From Hyphomonadaceae bacterium BRH_c29 (lineage in GTDB: Bacteria > Pseudomonadota > Alphaproteobacteria > Caulobacterales > Hyphomonadaceae), in assembly GCA_000961695.1 (NCBI GenBank), contig LADW01000032.1, forward strand, positions 1 to 64,000: a stretch of DNA of 64,000 bases, read 5' to 3'. The position numbers were made by a program, and so were the translations under genes. Under the pieces are notes generated by a model. The model saw nothing but the letters and a program-made list of their open reading frames with translations. It made no database searches and was not told where the DNA came from. Shown here in pieces: positions 1-10,161 of this stretch (its first letter is position 1; every line of letters begins with the position of its first letter).

Positions 1-254
1 CGGCCCAATTCCTTCATTGCAAGGGCGCGGGCGATTTCCGGAGAGCCATCATTTGCGGCGATCAGTTTCGCGTCTGTCTTGCTGCCGTCGGGTTTCACGA
101 TCTGGAGCTTGTAGGCTGCACTGCCGTTCGGCGTGATGGCCAGGAACAGTTTCGGGACCTCGGTGTCCCAGTGGCGCACCTTTTTCGCCCCGTCATGCTC
201 CCGGATAAGGCGCTGAACATTGGTTTGGGTGAGTTTGAGTCGGTTATTGGCCAT
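1..254 (-). CDS. Tyrosine integrase, N-terminal part (cut by window edge)
   Basis: The reading frame opens with ATG at 254 and runs off the left edge for about 84 codons. The N-terminus (MANNRLKLTQTNVQRLI...) followed by a basic strand pattern (LFLAITPNGSAAYKLQIV) and a helix with EIARALAMKELG looks like the arm-binding and start of the core-binding domain of phage or island tyrosine recombinases. The catalytic domain is outside the window. The gene starts 215 bases downstream of the 3' end of a tRNA-Pro gene and reads away from it on the same strand, the usual arrangement for an element integrated in a tRNA 3' end. The family call is inferred from the N-terminal style and the tRNA context. 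Confidence 0.65.
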   Translation of the reverse strand, partial: MANNRLKLTQTNVQRLIREHDGAKKVRHWDTEVPKLFLAITPNGSAAYKLQIVKPDGSKTDAKLIAANDGSPEIARALAMKELG

Positions 255-469
255 GTCTTCTTGCTCTCTTTCGAGTCTGAAGACGGTGGCTTTCAAGCCC
301 TGTGCCACCCAAGCCACCTCTGAGCCACCAATAAGCCACCTCGGGAAGTCGGAATATGTCCGGCTTTGTCCGATTTGGCCGCAAAGCAGAAAGGTGCGAC
401 TTCCGCGTGAAGGGGCCGGTATTTACAGGGAAATCTCAACAAGTACGGGCGTTTTGCCCGCTGAGAAAA

Positions 470-546
<77 letters not shown>

Positions 547-607
547 GAGTTCCGGTGTAATGATCGCGCGTGCGGGTGCAAGTCCTTTTCGCGGTTAGAA
601 GCAGTGA

Positions 608-1480
608 TTAGCTCTTCTTTCGCACAGGACGCATCAGTCCTTCCTGCGCCACACTGGCCACGAGACGTCCATCCTGGCTGTAAATCGAGCCGCGATTGAA
701 GCTGCGGGCGCCGCCGGCATAGGGGCTGTCCATGGAATAGAGGTGCCATTCGTCGAACTTGATCGGGGCATGGAACCACATCGCGTGGTCGAGGCTGGCC
801 GACATCAGCTCACCCGTCATCCACGAGACGCCGTGCGGACGATTCCCGGTGCCAAGCAGGGCCATGTCGCTGGCATAGGCCATCAGGCAGTGGTGCAGCC
901 AGGGCGCTTCGTCGATCTCGCGGGCGACGCGGAACCAGAGATTCTGAACGTCGCTGACTTTTTCCGGCTTCAGTGGGTCCAGCGGCTCGATTTCCCGCAT
1001 CTCGATGGGGCGCGGGCGCAGGAAATGGCCGCGATGGCGTTCCGGCACGCGCTCAGCGAACTTGCGGCGCCATTCGACCCGGTCACCCAGGGTTTCCGGG
1101 CCTGCAACGTCCGGCATGGCGTGCTGGTGATGCCAGCCGTCTTCCACGACGTGGAAACTGGCGGCCAGGTTGAAGATCTGCTTGCCGTGCTGGATCGCGA
1201 CCACGCGGCGCGTGGTGAAGCTGCCGCCGTCGCGGGAGTGATCGACCTGATAGATGATCGGCACGTTCGGGTCGCCGGGGCGGATGAAATAGGCGTGCAG
1301 CGAGTGGCAGGGCCGGTCTTTCGGCACGGTGCGGTAGGCCGCAACAAGGCTTTGCGCGATGACCTGCCCGCCGAATACGCGCTGGCTTTCCTCCTCATCC
1401 GGGCTCTGGCCGCGGAAAAGATCAAGTTCGAGCTGCTCGATATCGAGCAGGGCCAGCAGATCGCCTACGGGGTCGGTCAT
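608..1480 (-). CDS. tesB: Acyl-CoA thioesterase II (TesB family)
   Basis: A 290-residue protein with the double hot-dog layout of TesB. It hydrolyses acyl-CoA to free fatty acid and CoA in the cytoplasm. The first half contains the family signature FGGQVIAQSLVAA and the HAYFIRPG strand; the second half has YASDMALL, which carries the catalytic Asp, plus SLDHAMWFH and the C-terminal VASVAQEGLMR with the catalytic Gln. I chose the ATG at 1480 (MTDPVGDLL) rather than an in-frame start 114 bases upstream, because the family begins at the ...LLDIEQLE helix and the upstream extension is low-complexity and unlike it. The neighbour across a 171-base divergent gap is an acyl-CoA synthetase, giving an opposed activation/hydrolysis pair for fatty acids. 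Confidence 0.93.
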   Translation of the reverse strand: MTDPVGDLLALLDIEQLELDLFRGQSPDEEESQRVFGGQVIAQSLVAAYRTVPKDRPCHSLHAYFIRPGDPNVPIIYQVDHSRDGGSFTTRRVVAIQHGKQIFNLAASFHVVEDGWHHQHAMPDVAGPETLGDRVEWRRKFAERVPERHRGHFLRPRPIEMREIEPLDPLKPEKVSDVQNLWFRVAREIDEAPWLHHCLMAYASDMALLGTGNRPHGVSWMTGELMSASLDHAMWFHAPIKFDEWHLYSMDSPYAGGARSFNRGSIYSQDGRLVASVAQEGLMRPVRKKS

Positions 1481-1651
1481 ATTGTATCTCCCACTGAATA
1501 CGCAGCAGATACAGGAGCCTGCGGCGGATGCAAACCCCGCCGGTGCGCGGCCAGATCGATGAAATTTCAACGATTCCCGAACCGGCATGTTCACCCTGTT
1601 TCGGTAGAGACACCTGAAACGGCATTCCGTTGGTGCGCAGGACAGTTGTAC

Positions 1652-3439
1652 ATGAAGGCCATTTCAAATTTGAAGCGTGACATGACGTTCCTGACCGGAG
1701 CGCTTAGCCTGCTGAAATGGACCAAGGGAATCTCTGCCGACAGCGATTTCCTGGTGCCGGACGATTTCGAGCGGGCTGTGGATGAACACGCCATTCGCGT
1801 GGCCTTCCGGTTTGAAGACAAGCTGACGACCTATGCCGAGTTCGATGCCATGGCGAACCGCTACGCGCACTGGGCGCTGCAGCGTGGCCTGAAGCCGGGC
1901 GATGTCGTGGCGCTGCTGATGGAAAACCGGCCGGACTATGTGGCCGCCTGGGTCGGCCTGGCGAAAGTCGGTGTGGTAACCGCCCTGGTGAACACCAATC
2001 TGGAAGGCGAAACGCTCGCCTTCAGCCTGAACCTGGTCGGCGCGCAGAAGATCATCACCGGCACCGGCTTTGAAGCGGCCCTGCGTAGCGCTGCGCCGTA
2101 TCTCGACAAGCCGCCGGTTGTCTGGTCGCTGAACAGCCGCGAGGCGCGCAACCTCGCCACCGAACTGAAGGCAATGCCCACGCACCGACCGACGCGTCTG
2201 CGCCGGGCTGGCCTGGTGGGTGGGGACCTCTGCCTCTACATATTCACCTCCGGCACGACCGGCCTGCCCAAGGCGGCCCGGCTGACCCATGCGCGCGTGC
2301 GCACGCTGATGCGCAATTTCATCGGACCGTGCCGCGTGACCCCGAAAGACCGGATCCTGCAGGCGCTGCCGCTGTATCACGCAACCGGCGGCGTTTGCGC
2401 GGTCGGCGCGGCCATGATGAGCGGCGCGAGCCTGATTCTGGAGCGCAAGTTCTCGGCCAGCCGCTTCTGGGACGAGGCGGTGATGCAGGGCGCGACCCTG
2501 TTCGTCTATATCGGCGAGATCTGCCGTTACCTGCTGAACCAGCCGGTGCATGCACAAGAGCGGGCACACAAGATCCGCGGCGGCTTTGGCAATGGCATTC
2601 GTGAAGATGTCTGGGCGCGGTTTGCGGAACGCTTTGGCGTGTCTGACCTGAAAGAGTTTTATGGGTCGACCGAAGGTAATGTCAGTCTTCTGAACATTGA
2701 TGGCAAGATTGGTGCCTGTGGCCGTATTCCGCCATGGATGCAGAAACCGTTCGCGCATGTGGCCTTCATCAAGTCTGATGTCGTGACCGAGAGACCTGTG
2801 CGCGGTGATGACGGGTTCTGCGTGCGTGCGGGCGTCGATGAAGTGGGCGAAGTGCTCGGCCGGATCGGCGCCGATAGCCGCACCCGGTTCGAAGGCTATA
2901 CCAATGCGCGGGACACCGAGCACAAGGTTCTGCATGACGTCTTCGAGGAAGGCGACATGTGGTTCCGCACGGGCGACCTCATGCGCAAGGACAAGGACGG
3001 CTACGTCTATTTCGTTGACCGGATCGGCGACACCTTCCGCTGGAAGGGCGAGAATGTCGCGACGAATGAGGTCGGCGAGGCCTTCTCCCGCATTGCGGGC
3101 GTTGAGACGGCGAATGTTTATGGAATTGCTGTGCCCGGTGCCGACGGCAAGGCGGGCATGGCAGCAATCACGGCGTCGGGAGAACTCGACATTGCTGGTC
3201 TTCACCAGCTCTTGGCAGAACGCCTGCCGGGATATGCTATCCCGGTCTTCCTCCGTATCCAGAGGGAGCCGGAAACGACCGGTACGTTCAAGTACCGCAA
3301 GTTCGAACTCGTCAAGGACGGGTTCGATCCGGATAAGGTCCATGATCCGCTATATGTCTATAACGCGGAAAAAGACTGCTACGAGCCGATGACCGAAGAC
3401 GTCTACAAGAAGGTGGTCGGCGGCGGCGGCCGGTTCTAG
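1652..3439 (+). CDS. Long-chain acyl-CoA synthetase (FATP/VLACS-like)
   Basis: A 595-residue AMP-forming ligase that activates long or very long fatty acids to acyl-CoA. Visible motifs are the ATP-binding P-loop YIFTSGTTGLPKAA (about residues 195-207), ALPLYHATGG, the adenine-contacting EFYGSTEGN, the WFRTGDL hinge region and the C-terminal DRIGDTFRWKGENVAT and TGTFKYRK segments. The last two match the FATP/SLC27-type branch rather than E. coli FadD. ATG at 1652 begins a conserved-looking N-terminus; the open frame extends far upstream only as antisense to tesB. The 3' end overlaps the convergent RimK-like gene by four bases. The paired, divergent tesB suggests a role in acyl-CoA turnover or fatty acid import. 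Confidence 0.9.
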   Translation: MKAISNLKRDMTFLTGALSLLKWTKGISADSDFLVPDDFERAVDEHAIRVAFRFEDKLTTYAEFDAMANRYAHWALQRGLKPGDVVALLMENRPDYVAAWVGLAKVGVVTALVNTNLEGETLAFSLNLVGAQKIITGTGFEAALRSAAPYLDKPPVVWSLNSREARNLATELKAMPTHRPTRLRRAGLVGGDLCLYIFTSGTTGLPKAARLTHARVRTLMRNFIGPCRVTPKDRILQALPLYHATGGVCAVGAAMMSGASLILERKFSASRFWDEAVMQGATLFVYIGEICRYLLNQPVHAQERAHKIRGGFGNGIREDVWARFAERFGVSDLKEFYGSTEGNVSLLNIDGKIGACGRIPPWMQKPFAHVAFIKSDVVTERPVRGDDGFCVRAGVDEVGEVLGRIGADSRTRFEGYTNARDTEHKVLHDVFEEGDMWFRTGDLMRKDKDGYVYFVDRIGDTFRWKGENVATNEVGEAFSRIAGVETANVYGIAVPGADGKAGMAAITASGELDIAGLHQLLAERLPGYAIPVFLRIQREPETTGTFKYRKFELVKDGFDPDKVHDPLYVYNAEKDCYEPMTEDVYKKVVGGGGRF

Positions 3440-4908
3440 GCGATCCGCCCCATGCGCTGTTCAAGGCGCGTGGAGAACCAGGAAATGATCCGGCGCCACA
3501 GCTCGTCCTTCAGGACAGCGCCTTCCACATCATGATCGATCGACGGATTGTCGTTGATCTCGATGATCATGACGCCGCGGTCTGTTTCCTTCAGGTCTAC
3601 GCCGTAGAGCCCATCGCCGATCAGGCGGGCAGAGCGCACGGCGACGTCCACGATCTCGGGCGGGGCATCCTCGACGGCGACGGTCTTGAAGCCGCCTTCG
3701 GTGGTCTTGCCGCCCGGCCCGTGCTTGACGATCTGCCAGTGCCCGCGCGCCATCTTGTACTGGCAGGCATAGAGCGGTTCGCCGTTCAGGACGCCGATGC
3801 GCCAGTCGAATTTTGTCGGAACGAATTCCTGCGCGATGACGAGGGCGGTGCTGTCGAACATCGCCTTCACGCCTTCTTGCAGCTCTTCCAGCGTCTTGGC
3901 CTTCACCATGTTGGACCCGAACGAGCCGTCCGGCGTCTTCAGGACGACGGGAGAGCCCAGCCGTTCGAACACGGCTTTCAGGTCGCTCTTCTCATCAAGG
4001 ATCTCCGTCTGCGGAATAGGCAGGCCGGCCTTTTCCAGGATTTCCTTGAGGTAGACCTTGTTCGTGCAGCGGATCATCGAGTGCGTGTCGTCGATGACCG
4101 GCATGCCTTCCTGTTCGGCCCGGCGGGCGAACTTGTAGGTATAATTGTTGATCGCCGTGGTGGCCCGGATGAAGAGGGCGTCGAATTCGGCCAGCGCGGT
4201 CAGGTCGGATGGCTCGATGATCTCGACTTCCACCCCCATCTTCGCGGCGACGTCGGCCAGGCGCTTGATGGAGGCGGGCTTGGACGGCGCGGTGTGCGTT
4301 TCGGTCGGGTCGACCAGAACGGCAAGCGCCCATTTGGCGGGGGCCTTCGTCTTCGGCTCGCTGATCCGGCCGCTCGTATAGGTCTCCATGGACCGCAGGA
4401 AGAAGTCGCGCCGCTCGCCTTTCAGCTTGTGCGGCGGCACCATCCGGACACGGGCAATGCCGTTGGGCGCGCTTGCGTCGAACTCGACTTCGAGGGCCGG
4501 GACGCGGAACCAGTCTGAGACTTCGCGGGCGAGGCGCTCATATCCGGGCGTGGCCGGTTTGGAGAAGGCGACGAACAGGCTCTCGATCTCGGGCGCACCC
4601 TTGGCGCGGGCTTCGCGCAGGCGCTCGCCAAGGTCGGGCAGGGCGTGATTGTAGAGCCCCTTGGCCGACAGCTCGACCATGGTCTGCACGCTGGGGCTGA
4701 CCCGGTGCCCGCGCGCTTCGGCCAGCAGCGAGGCGTAATAGCCTTCCGACTGGTAGCCATAAGACCGGCAGAGATTCAGGATGTAGGGGCGGCGTCCGGC
4801 GAACAGGGCCGGGCGGGTGATATAGTCGGCCACGCGCAGCACTTTGTGCGGTGTTTCGGCCTGGGTAATGTCGCTCGCAGATTCAACAAGGATGACCCAA
4901 TCGGTCAT
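3436..4908 (-). CDS. RimK-like ATP-grasp ligase with RLAN N-terminal domain
   Basis: A 490-residue protein. Residues about 1-200 form the RimK-like N-terminal region (VILVESASDI, PYILNLCRSYGYQSEGYYASLLAE). The C-terminal half is an ATP-grasp ligase, with the lid/nucleotide strand SPVVLKTPDGSFGSNMVKA, the metal-binding GVDLKETDRGVMIIEINDNPSID and the WRIGVLNGEPLYACQYKMA strand. Such enzymes join an amino acid (often glutamate) to an amine or peptide using ATP; the substrate here is unknown. Its ATG lies inside the stop of the upstream GNAT gene (ATGA overlap), so the two are probably translationally coupled, and the GNAT is coupled to proB in turn. That suggests co-expression with proline synthesis, although no mechanistic link to glutamate 5-phosphate is visible. 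Confidence 0.85.
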   Translation of the reverse strand: MTDWVILVESASDITQAETPHKVLRVADYITRPALFAGRRPYILNLCRSYGYQSEGYYASLLAEARGHRVSPSVQTMVELSAKGLYNHALPDLGERLREARAKGAPEIESLFVAFSKPATPGYERLAREVSDWFRVPALEVEFDASAPNGIARVRMVPPHKLKGERRDFFLRSMETYTSGRISEPKTKAPAKWALAVLVDPTETHTAPSKPASIKRLADVAAKMGVEVEIIEPSDLTALAEFDALFIRATTAINNYTYKFARRAEQEGMPVIDDTHSMIRCTNKVYLKEILEKAGLPIPQTEILDEKSDLKAVFERLGSPVVLKTPDGSFGSNMVKAKTLEELQEGVKAMFDSTALVIAQEFVPTKFDWRIGVLNGEPLYACQYKMARGHWQIVKHGPGGKTTEGGFKTVAVEDAPPEIVDVAVRSARLIGDGLYGVDLKETDRGVMIIEINDNPSIDHDVEGAVLKDELWRRIISWFSTRLEQRMGRIA

Positions 4909-5375
4909 GTGGCGTGGCTCGCTTCAGGGGGGATGGGCTTTTCCATCCGGACCGCTGTTTCTCCATCAGGGTAATAGGATGCTATATGCGCCAATACGCG
5001 GAATCCGTGCCTCTCGTAAAGCCGGATTGCAGTGGCGTTCGATTGGCGCACTTCCAGTCGCATACGATCACGGTGACGCGCATGAGCATCACGCTCGCCG
5101 ACAGACAGCAGGGCCGTCGCAATGCCTTGGCCGCGGTGAGACGGGCTCACCGTGAGGGAATAAAGGCGCGCCACGCGTGTACCGGCCCGGTAGAGATAAA
5201 CCGCCGCGCCGACGATTTCGCCTTCCGAAACAGCCACATAGGTGAGCGCCTGGCCCCTCAGCAGCCGCCGCCATGTGCGCCCCGGAAACCGGTCCTCCGG
5301 CGGAAACCCCTGCTCCAGCACCACAAGGGCGGGAATGTCGGATTCGGTGGCAGGCCGGATCGCGGCGACGGTCAC
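4905..5375 (-). CDS. GNAT-family N-acetyltransferase
   Basis: A 156-residue single-domain GNAT. It contains the strand-loop-helix acetyl-CoA site [21 protein letters not shown] (R/Q-x-x-G-x-A pattern around residue 82) and the C-terminal [16 protein letters not shown] motif. It should transfer an acetyl group from acetyl-CoA to an unidentified amine. The start codon is GTG at 5375, overlapping the proB stop as GTGA; the stop overlaps the RimK-like start as ATGA. Pairing of a GNAT with a RimK/RLAN ATP-grasp protein recurs in bacteria as far as I recall, but I know of no assigned product. Confidence 0.85.
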   Translation of the reverse strand: MTVAAIRPATESDIPALVVLEQGFPPEDRFPGRTWRRLLRGQALTYVAVSEGEIVGAAVYLYRAGTRVARLYSLTVSPSHRGQGIATALLSVGERDAHARHRDRMRLEVRQSNATAIRLYERHGFRVLAHIASYYPDGETAVRMEKPIPPEASHAT

Positions 5376-6487
5376 GTACTGACCATGTCGTCGCGGTGGA
5401 CGATGGCGGGCCGGCCGCGATAGCCGAGGATAGTCTCGGTCTCTTCGCTCTGGTGCCCGGCGATGCGCTGGATCTCGGCTGCGGAGTATGCGGTGACGCC
5501 CTTGGCGACGACTTTGCCGTCCGGGCCTTTCACGGCGACGGCAGCGCCTTTCTCGAACAGGCCTTCGACGCCCGTGACGCCAACGGCCAGCAGGCTCGCG
5601 CCACCTTTCAGGGCACGCGCAGCGCCGGCGTCGACCTGGATGAAGCCCTCCGGCTGAAGGTGGCCGGCAAGCCAGGCTTCGCGGGCGCGGGCCGGTGTCG
5701 TGTGCGCGCGGATCAGCGTGGCGCGCGCGCCCTCTGCCAGCGCCAGCAGCGGATGCTCGCGATTGCCAAGCGTGATGACCGTGGAGCAGCCAGCTGCGTG
5801 GGCAAAGCGTGCGGCGACAAGCTTGGTCACCATGCCGCCCGAGCCGACCCCAGCAGAGGCGTTCGCGCCGGTCGCCATCGCGTCGTGCTCTGGCGTCAGC
5901 GCATCGAGGGCGTCGATATGGGTAGCGTCCGGATTGCTGCGCGGGTCGGCGGTGTAGAGGCCGTCAATGTCGGACAGGAGGACCAGCATGTCAGCGCCCA
6001 TCATCTGGGCGACGCGGGCAGCGAGGCGGTCATTGTCGCCGTAACGGATCTCGTCGGTTGCGACCGTGTCGTTCTCGTTGATGACCGGCACGATTCCCGC
6101 CTCCAGCAGGGTTTCCAGCGTCGCGCGGGCGTTCAGCCAGCGGCGGCGGATTTCGGTGTCCGAGGGCGTCAGCAGGGCCTGGCCGACGACCATGTCGTGC
6201 GGGGCAAACGCTTCTGCCAGCGCAGCCATGAGGCGGGGCTGGCCGATGGCGGCGGCGGCTTGTTTCTGGTCCAGGCGGGCGGTTCCAGCGCTGCCGAGGC
6301 TCGCCCGGCCCAGCGCCACGGCGCCAGAAGAGACCAGAATCACGTCCTGCCCGCGCGCCCGGCACACGGCCACGTCAGCGGCGAGGCTTTTCAGCCAGGC
6401 CAGCCGGGGGCGTCCGTCCTCGGCCATCAGGGCCGATCCGGTCTTCACAACGATGCGTTTGGCGTGGGTGAGAGCGTCAGCGATCAT
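5372..6487 (-). CDS. proB: Glutamate 5-kinase
   Basis: A 371-residue enzyme, the normal length for the kinase-plus-PUA form. It phosphorylates L-glutamate to glutamyl 5-phosphate, the first step of proline synthesis. The amino acid kinase domain (about 1-255) shows [35 protein letters not shown] with FGDNDRL-like [10 protein letters not shown], and [11 protein letters not shown]. The C-terminal PUA domain (about 275-365) starts at [23 protein letters not shown]. It sits downstream of obg in the classical obg-proB order, but an opposite-strand zinc-ribbon gene lies between them. No proA follows; instead two coupled genes (GNAT, RimK-like) do. Confidence 0.97.
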   Translation of the reverse strand: MIADALTHAKRIVVKTGSALMAEDGRPRLAWLKSLAADVAVCRARGQDVILVSSGAVALGRASLGSAGTARLDQKQAAAAIGQPRLMAALAEAFAPHDMVVGQALLTPSDTEIRRRWLNARATLETLLEAGIVPVINENDTVATDEIRYGDNDRLAARVAQMMGADMLVLLSDIDGLYTADPRSNPDATHIDALDALTPEHDAMATGANASAGVGSGGMVTKLVAARFAHAAGCSTVITLGNREHPLLALAEGARATLIRAHTTPARAREAWLAGHLQPEGFIQVDAGAARALKGGASLLAVGVTGVEGLFEKGAAVAVKGPDGKVVAKGVTAYSAAEIQRIAGHQSEETETILGYRGRPAIVHRDDMVST

Positions 6488-6588
6488 GGCGCGCAGCGAT
6501 ACATGAGAGTGAGCTTTGCCGGAAGGGAAAAGTCGAACGTTGACAAGGCAGGCCGTTGCGCCTCACTGAGCCCGAAAGAGAGGTGCCC

Positions 6589-6822
6589 ATGCCGCAATTC
6601 AACATGATCCTGATCACGCCGGAACAAGCCGCAGGTGCGGATATCATCGAGCACACGGCCGGAACGCCGGCGCGCGAAGGCGGCGGAGACGAGACGTATC
6701 GCTGCGGCCGTTGCAAAACGACGCTGCTTGTGGATGTGGCCCATCATGACGCGCATGGCGTGGTTGTCCGGTGCGGCAAGTGCGGCGCACTCAACACAGA
6801 GCCGCACCACCATCACCACTAG
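6589..6822 (+). CDS. Small zinc-ribbon protein with C-terminal pentahistidine
   Basis: A 77-residue protein starting at ATG 6589 behind GAAAGAGAGG. Two CxxC pairs (CGRCKTTLLVD and CGKCGALN, about residues 39-42 and 62-65) form a zinc ribbon. The last residues are NTEPHHHHH and the stop, a natural five-histidine tail. The middle contains DVAHHDAHG, adding more potential metal ligands. It lies alone on the plus strand between proB and obg. I do not recognise a named family. A metal-handling, nucleic-acid-binding or small regulatory role is possible; nothing in the sequence decides. Confidence 0.7.
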   Translation: MPQFNMILITPEQAAGADIIEHTAGTPAREGGGDETYRCGRCKTTLLVDVAHHDAHGVVVRCGKCGALNTEPHHHHH

Positions 6823-6825
6823 GTC

Positions 6826-7893
<1,068 letters not shown>

Positions 7894-7902
7894 TTACGTG
7901 TT

Positions 7903-8421
7903 TCAGCCGATGCGCGCCATGTCGAAGTGATCGACCGCCTCGCCCCGGCCGAGGCAGAAAACCCTGCTGCGGCCGGCCTTCATGAAACCCAGCTTTTCCA
8001 GCACGCGTCCGGAAGCGGGGTTATCTGTAATATAGCCCGAGACGAAAGCCCGCTCACCGCGCTGGCGCAGCCAGGTGAGCAGCGCATCAGCGGCTTCGGT
8101 CATCAGCCCCCGGCCCCAGACGTCCGGCGCGAGCCAGTAGCCGAGATTGAACGGCACAAACGTGCTCTTCCGTTCACCACTGACCATGCCGACAAGAAGC
8201 CCATCTGATTCGATGGCGAAGACGTGCTTGGTGTCGTCCTGGCGCCCTGTGTCGTGGGACGAGATCCAGGCGAGCGTTTGCGCAACGTTCTGGTGGGCCG
8301 GTACGCGGGCCAGCATGCGGTAGATTCGCTCATCATTGACGAGGTCGGTAATGCGGGTCGCGTCGCTGGGCTTAACCGGGCGCAGGGTCAGCCTGTCGGT
8401 GCTCAAATCTGCCGTGCTCAT
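7903..8421 (-). CDS. GNAT acetyltransferase (RimJ/RimL type)
   Basis: A 172-residue protein starting MSTADLSTDRLTLRP, the usual opening of the RimJ/RimL branch. It has the acetyl-CoA motif LAPDVWGRGLMTEAADALL and the C-terminal NPASGRVLEKLGFMKAG. An upstream in-frame start (8529) would add 36 residues unlike the family, so ATG 8421 is preferred. It lies between rpmA and obg, 18 bases upstream of obg. A GNAT gene at this point is common in alphaproteobacteria; the substrate is unknown, and N-terminal acetylation of a ribosomal or other protein is only a possibility. Confidence 0.88.
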   Translation of the reverse strand: MSTADLSTDRLTLRPVKPSDATRITDLVNDERIYRMLARVPAHQNVAQTLAWISSHDTGRQDDTKHVFAIESDGLLVGMVSGERKSTFVPFNLGYWLAPDVWGRGLMTEAADALLTWLRQRGERAFVSGYITDNPASGRVLEKLGFMKAGRSRVFCLGRGEAVDHFDMARIG

Positions 8422-8554
8422 GCTGTGACTCTTTCCTGAAGTCGAAGCGGGCAGGGGGAGGGCATTGAAAAGGGGGAGACAGTGGCCTGCCTCCCCCCGG
8501 AAACTGATCGTCTGAAGCGATCCGGCCACGTTCCCGCGGCCGCGCTGTCAGCCG

Positions 8555-8824
8555 CTATTCTGCTGCTTCGGCCATCGGTACGATATTTACGAAGACGCGG
8601 CCCTTGGCCTTCTTCGCGAACTCGACCTTGCCTTCGGTGAGGGCAAACAGGGTGTGATCCCGGCCCATGCCGACGCCTTTGCCTGGCCATTTCTGGGTGC
8701 CGCGCTGACGCACGAGGATGTTGCCCGGAATGACATGCTCGCCGCCGTACTTTTTGACGCCGAGGTACTTCGGATTTGAATCGCGGCCGTTACGGGACGA
8801 ACCACCTGATTTCTTATGAGCCAT
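8555..8824 (-). CDS. rpmA: 50S ribosomal protein L27
   Basis: An 89-residue protein with the full L27 signature: [36 protein letters not shown] and [13 protein letters not shown]. It lies near the peptidyl-transferase centre in the 50S subunit. The N-terminus begins directly with AHKK, so there is no cleavable Firmicutes-type leader. It is 41 bases downstream of rplU. Confidence 0.99.
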   Translation of the reverse strand: MAHKKSGGSSRNGRDSNPKYLGVKKYGGEHVIPGNILVRQRGTQKWPGKGVGMGRDHTLFALTEGKVEFAKKAKGRVFVNIVPMAEAAE

Positions 8825-8865
8825 GGTCTGCTCCTGATCCTTTAACGATAGGCCTTATAAGGGCC

Positions 8866-9486
8866 TTATGCGCCTGTTGCGAGTTCTTTTGCCTGTTCGA
8901 CCCAGCCGTCCTTGGCGAAGCGGCCAGCGAGGCTGAGCTGCTCTTCCAGGTCTGCGATCTGTGCGTCGGTGAGGGCGGCGATCTGGGCGAACGTGGTGAT
9001 GCCGGCGCCGTTGAGCTTTTTCTCAAGAGCCGGACCGATGCCCGTCAGTTTTTTCAGGTTGTCCGCGCCTTCGGCAGCAGCGACCGGTGCAGCAGCGGCG
9101 GCCGGGGCAGCAGCTTCAGCCTTCGGTGCGGTTTCCGTCTTGGCAGCAGCCTTCTTGGCCGGCTTTTTCGAGCCATCAGCGCTGATACCGGTGATTTTCA
9201 CCACGGTCAGGTGCTGTTTGTGGCCGATCGTGCGGCGGTAGGTCTGGCGCTGGCGCTTCTTACGGGTGATGACTTTGTCACCGCGCGTGTGCTCAGCGAT
9301 CTCGCCGGTCACAGCAGCGCCGACCACGAGGGGCGCGCCAACCGTAACATTTGCGCCTTCGCCCAGCATCAGGACGGTATCAAACACCACATCCTTGCCG
9401 GCTTCGGCATTGAGCTTCTCGACAACAATCGTGTCGCCTTCGGCGACCTTGTATTGTTTGCCACCTGTCTTGATGACCGCGAACAT
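8866..9486 (-). CDS. rplU: 50S ribosomal protein L21 with C-terminal HhH extension
   Basis: A 206-residue protein. Residues 1-103 are canonical L21 ([30 protein letters not shown]). They are followed by an Ala/Lys/Pro linker (about 110-145) and a helix-hairpin-helix-like module ([19 protein letters not shown]) ending near residue 205. ATG at 9486 is chosen because L21 begins MFAVI; a start three codons upstream is unnecessary. The extended form roughly doubles the usual length of about 103 and is, to my knowledge, frequent in alphaproteobacteria. The added module resembles DNA/RNA-backbone-binding HhH domains; its role on the ribosome is unknown. Confidence 0.95.
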   Translation of the reverse strand: MFAVIKTGGKQYKVAEGDTIVVEKLNAEAGKDVVFDTVLMLGEGANVTVGAPLVVGAAVTGEIAEHTRGDKVITRKKRQRQTYRRTIGHKQHLTVVKITGISADGSKKPAKKAAAKTETAPKAEAAAPAAAAAPVAAAEGADNLKKLTGIGPALEKKLNGAGITTFAQIAALTDAQIADLEEQLSLAGRFAKDGWVEQAKELATGA

Positions 9487-9635
9487 GGGTCTCATCCTTC
9501 CGGCATGGGAATAAACGGGATACGCGCGGAACCGTCGCCGGCCCCGCGCCTGAAGCGGGGGGTAAACACCAAAGCGACAGCGCTGTCAAATATCATCTTC
9601 AGACGTTTTCAGGTGCTTGAATATCACGCGCAGGC

Positions 9636-9641
9636 ATTATA
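9636..9641 (-). promoter_or_regulatory. Candidate -10 box for the rplU operon
   Basis: The minus strand reads TATAAT here, 150 bases upstream of the rplU start, in the gap before tRNA-Ser. No strong -35 hexamer sits 17 bases upstream, so this is only a candidate. Confidence 0.3.
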
Positions 9642-9667
9642 GGAACCGGCCCTTCCCACACCGGCGC

Positions 9668-9757
9668 GGAGAGGTGCTAGAGTGGTTGAATAGGCTAGTC
9701 TCGAAAACTAGTGAACTCGCAAGGGTTCCGAGGGTTCGAATCCCTCTCTCTCCGCCA
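9668..9757 (+). tRNA. tRNA-Ser (anticodon CGA)
   Basis: A 90-nt class II tRNA with an extra arm. The acceptor GGAGAGG pairs with TCTCTCC (one G-U), the anticodon stem CTAGT/ACTAG encloses CTCGAAA (anticodon CGA), the variable arm is GAACTCGCAAGGGTTC, the T-arm is GAGGG-TTCGAAT-CCCTC, and the discriminator G is followed by encoded CCA. It marks the left border of the accessory mosaic. Confidence 0.96.
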
Positions 9758-10096
9758 GTTTGTGATGCTTGTTTTTAGTCACCTGAAAAACAACAGAATT
9801 TTTCTGCTTTGCGCGAATGCTTGTCGAGCGTGTGTGACTGAATGTGTGACTCCTGTGTGACGTGGCCAGACTGATATTTTTTCGCTGGATATCGCGCTTC
9901 GGCTCAAGAGCCTGACTTCTGATCCATAAAACCGGTTTGTAACACGGGCTCGGTTGCAAGCTAACGAGCCCTGGCGGTCTGCAAGCGCGTTGAACAGGTA
10001 TGCCACGAGCGATTGTATCTCGCGAAAGTTGCATATGCGCACCCAACCGGTAGGGGTTACTTATCTAAAGCGAGATTCGATCACCCGAGGGGCTTA
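9758..10096 (+). other. Non-coding flank downstream of tRNA-Ser
   Basis: This 339-base stretch has no convincing gene. It contains repeated TGTGTGAC/TGTGACT words around 9832-9862. It lies between the tRNA-Ser 3' end and a truncated hsdM-like start, as expected for the inner edge of a decayed genomic island. Confidence 0.4.
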
Positions 10097-10161
10097 ATGA
10101 GTATTGAGAAGACGCTGTTTGCTGCGGCCGACAAGATGCGTGGCGCGATGGATGCTGGCGA
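10097..10161 (+). pseudogene. Truncated HsdM-like N-terminus cut by an IS
   Basis: ATG at 10097, behind GAGGGGCTTA, opens MSIEKTLFAAADKMRGAMDA and then GE. This resembles the first about 22 residues of type I restriction-modification methylase subunits (LWAAADKLRGAMDAAE-like). The frame is interrupted exactly where the IS inverted repeat GGGTATTGTCAG begins; the normal continuation (YKHVVLGLIF-like) is absent. The rest of the gene is not found at the other end of the IS, which implies deletion as well as insertion. The identification rests on a short segment. Confidence 0.55.

Noticed and set aside
743-1651. Upstream extension of the acyl-CoA synthetase frame
   Set aside because: The extra 303 codons are antisense to tesB; the family N-terminus begins at 1652.
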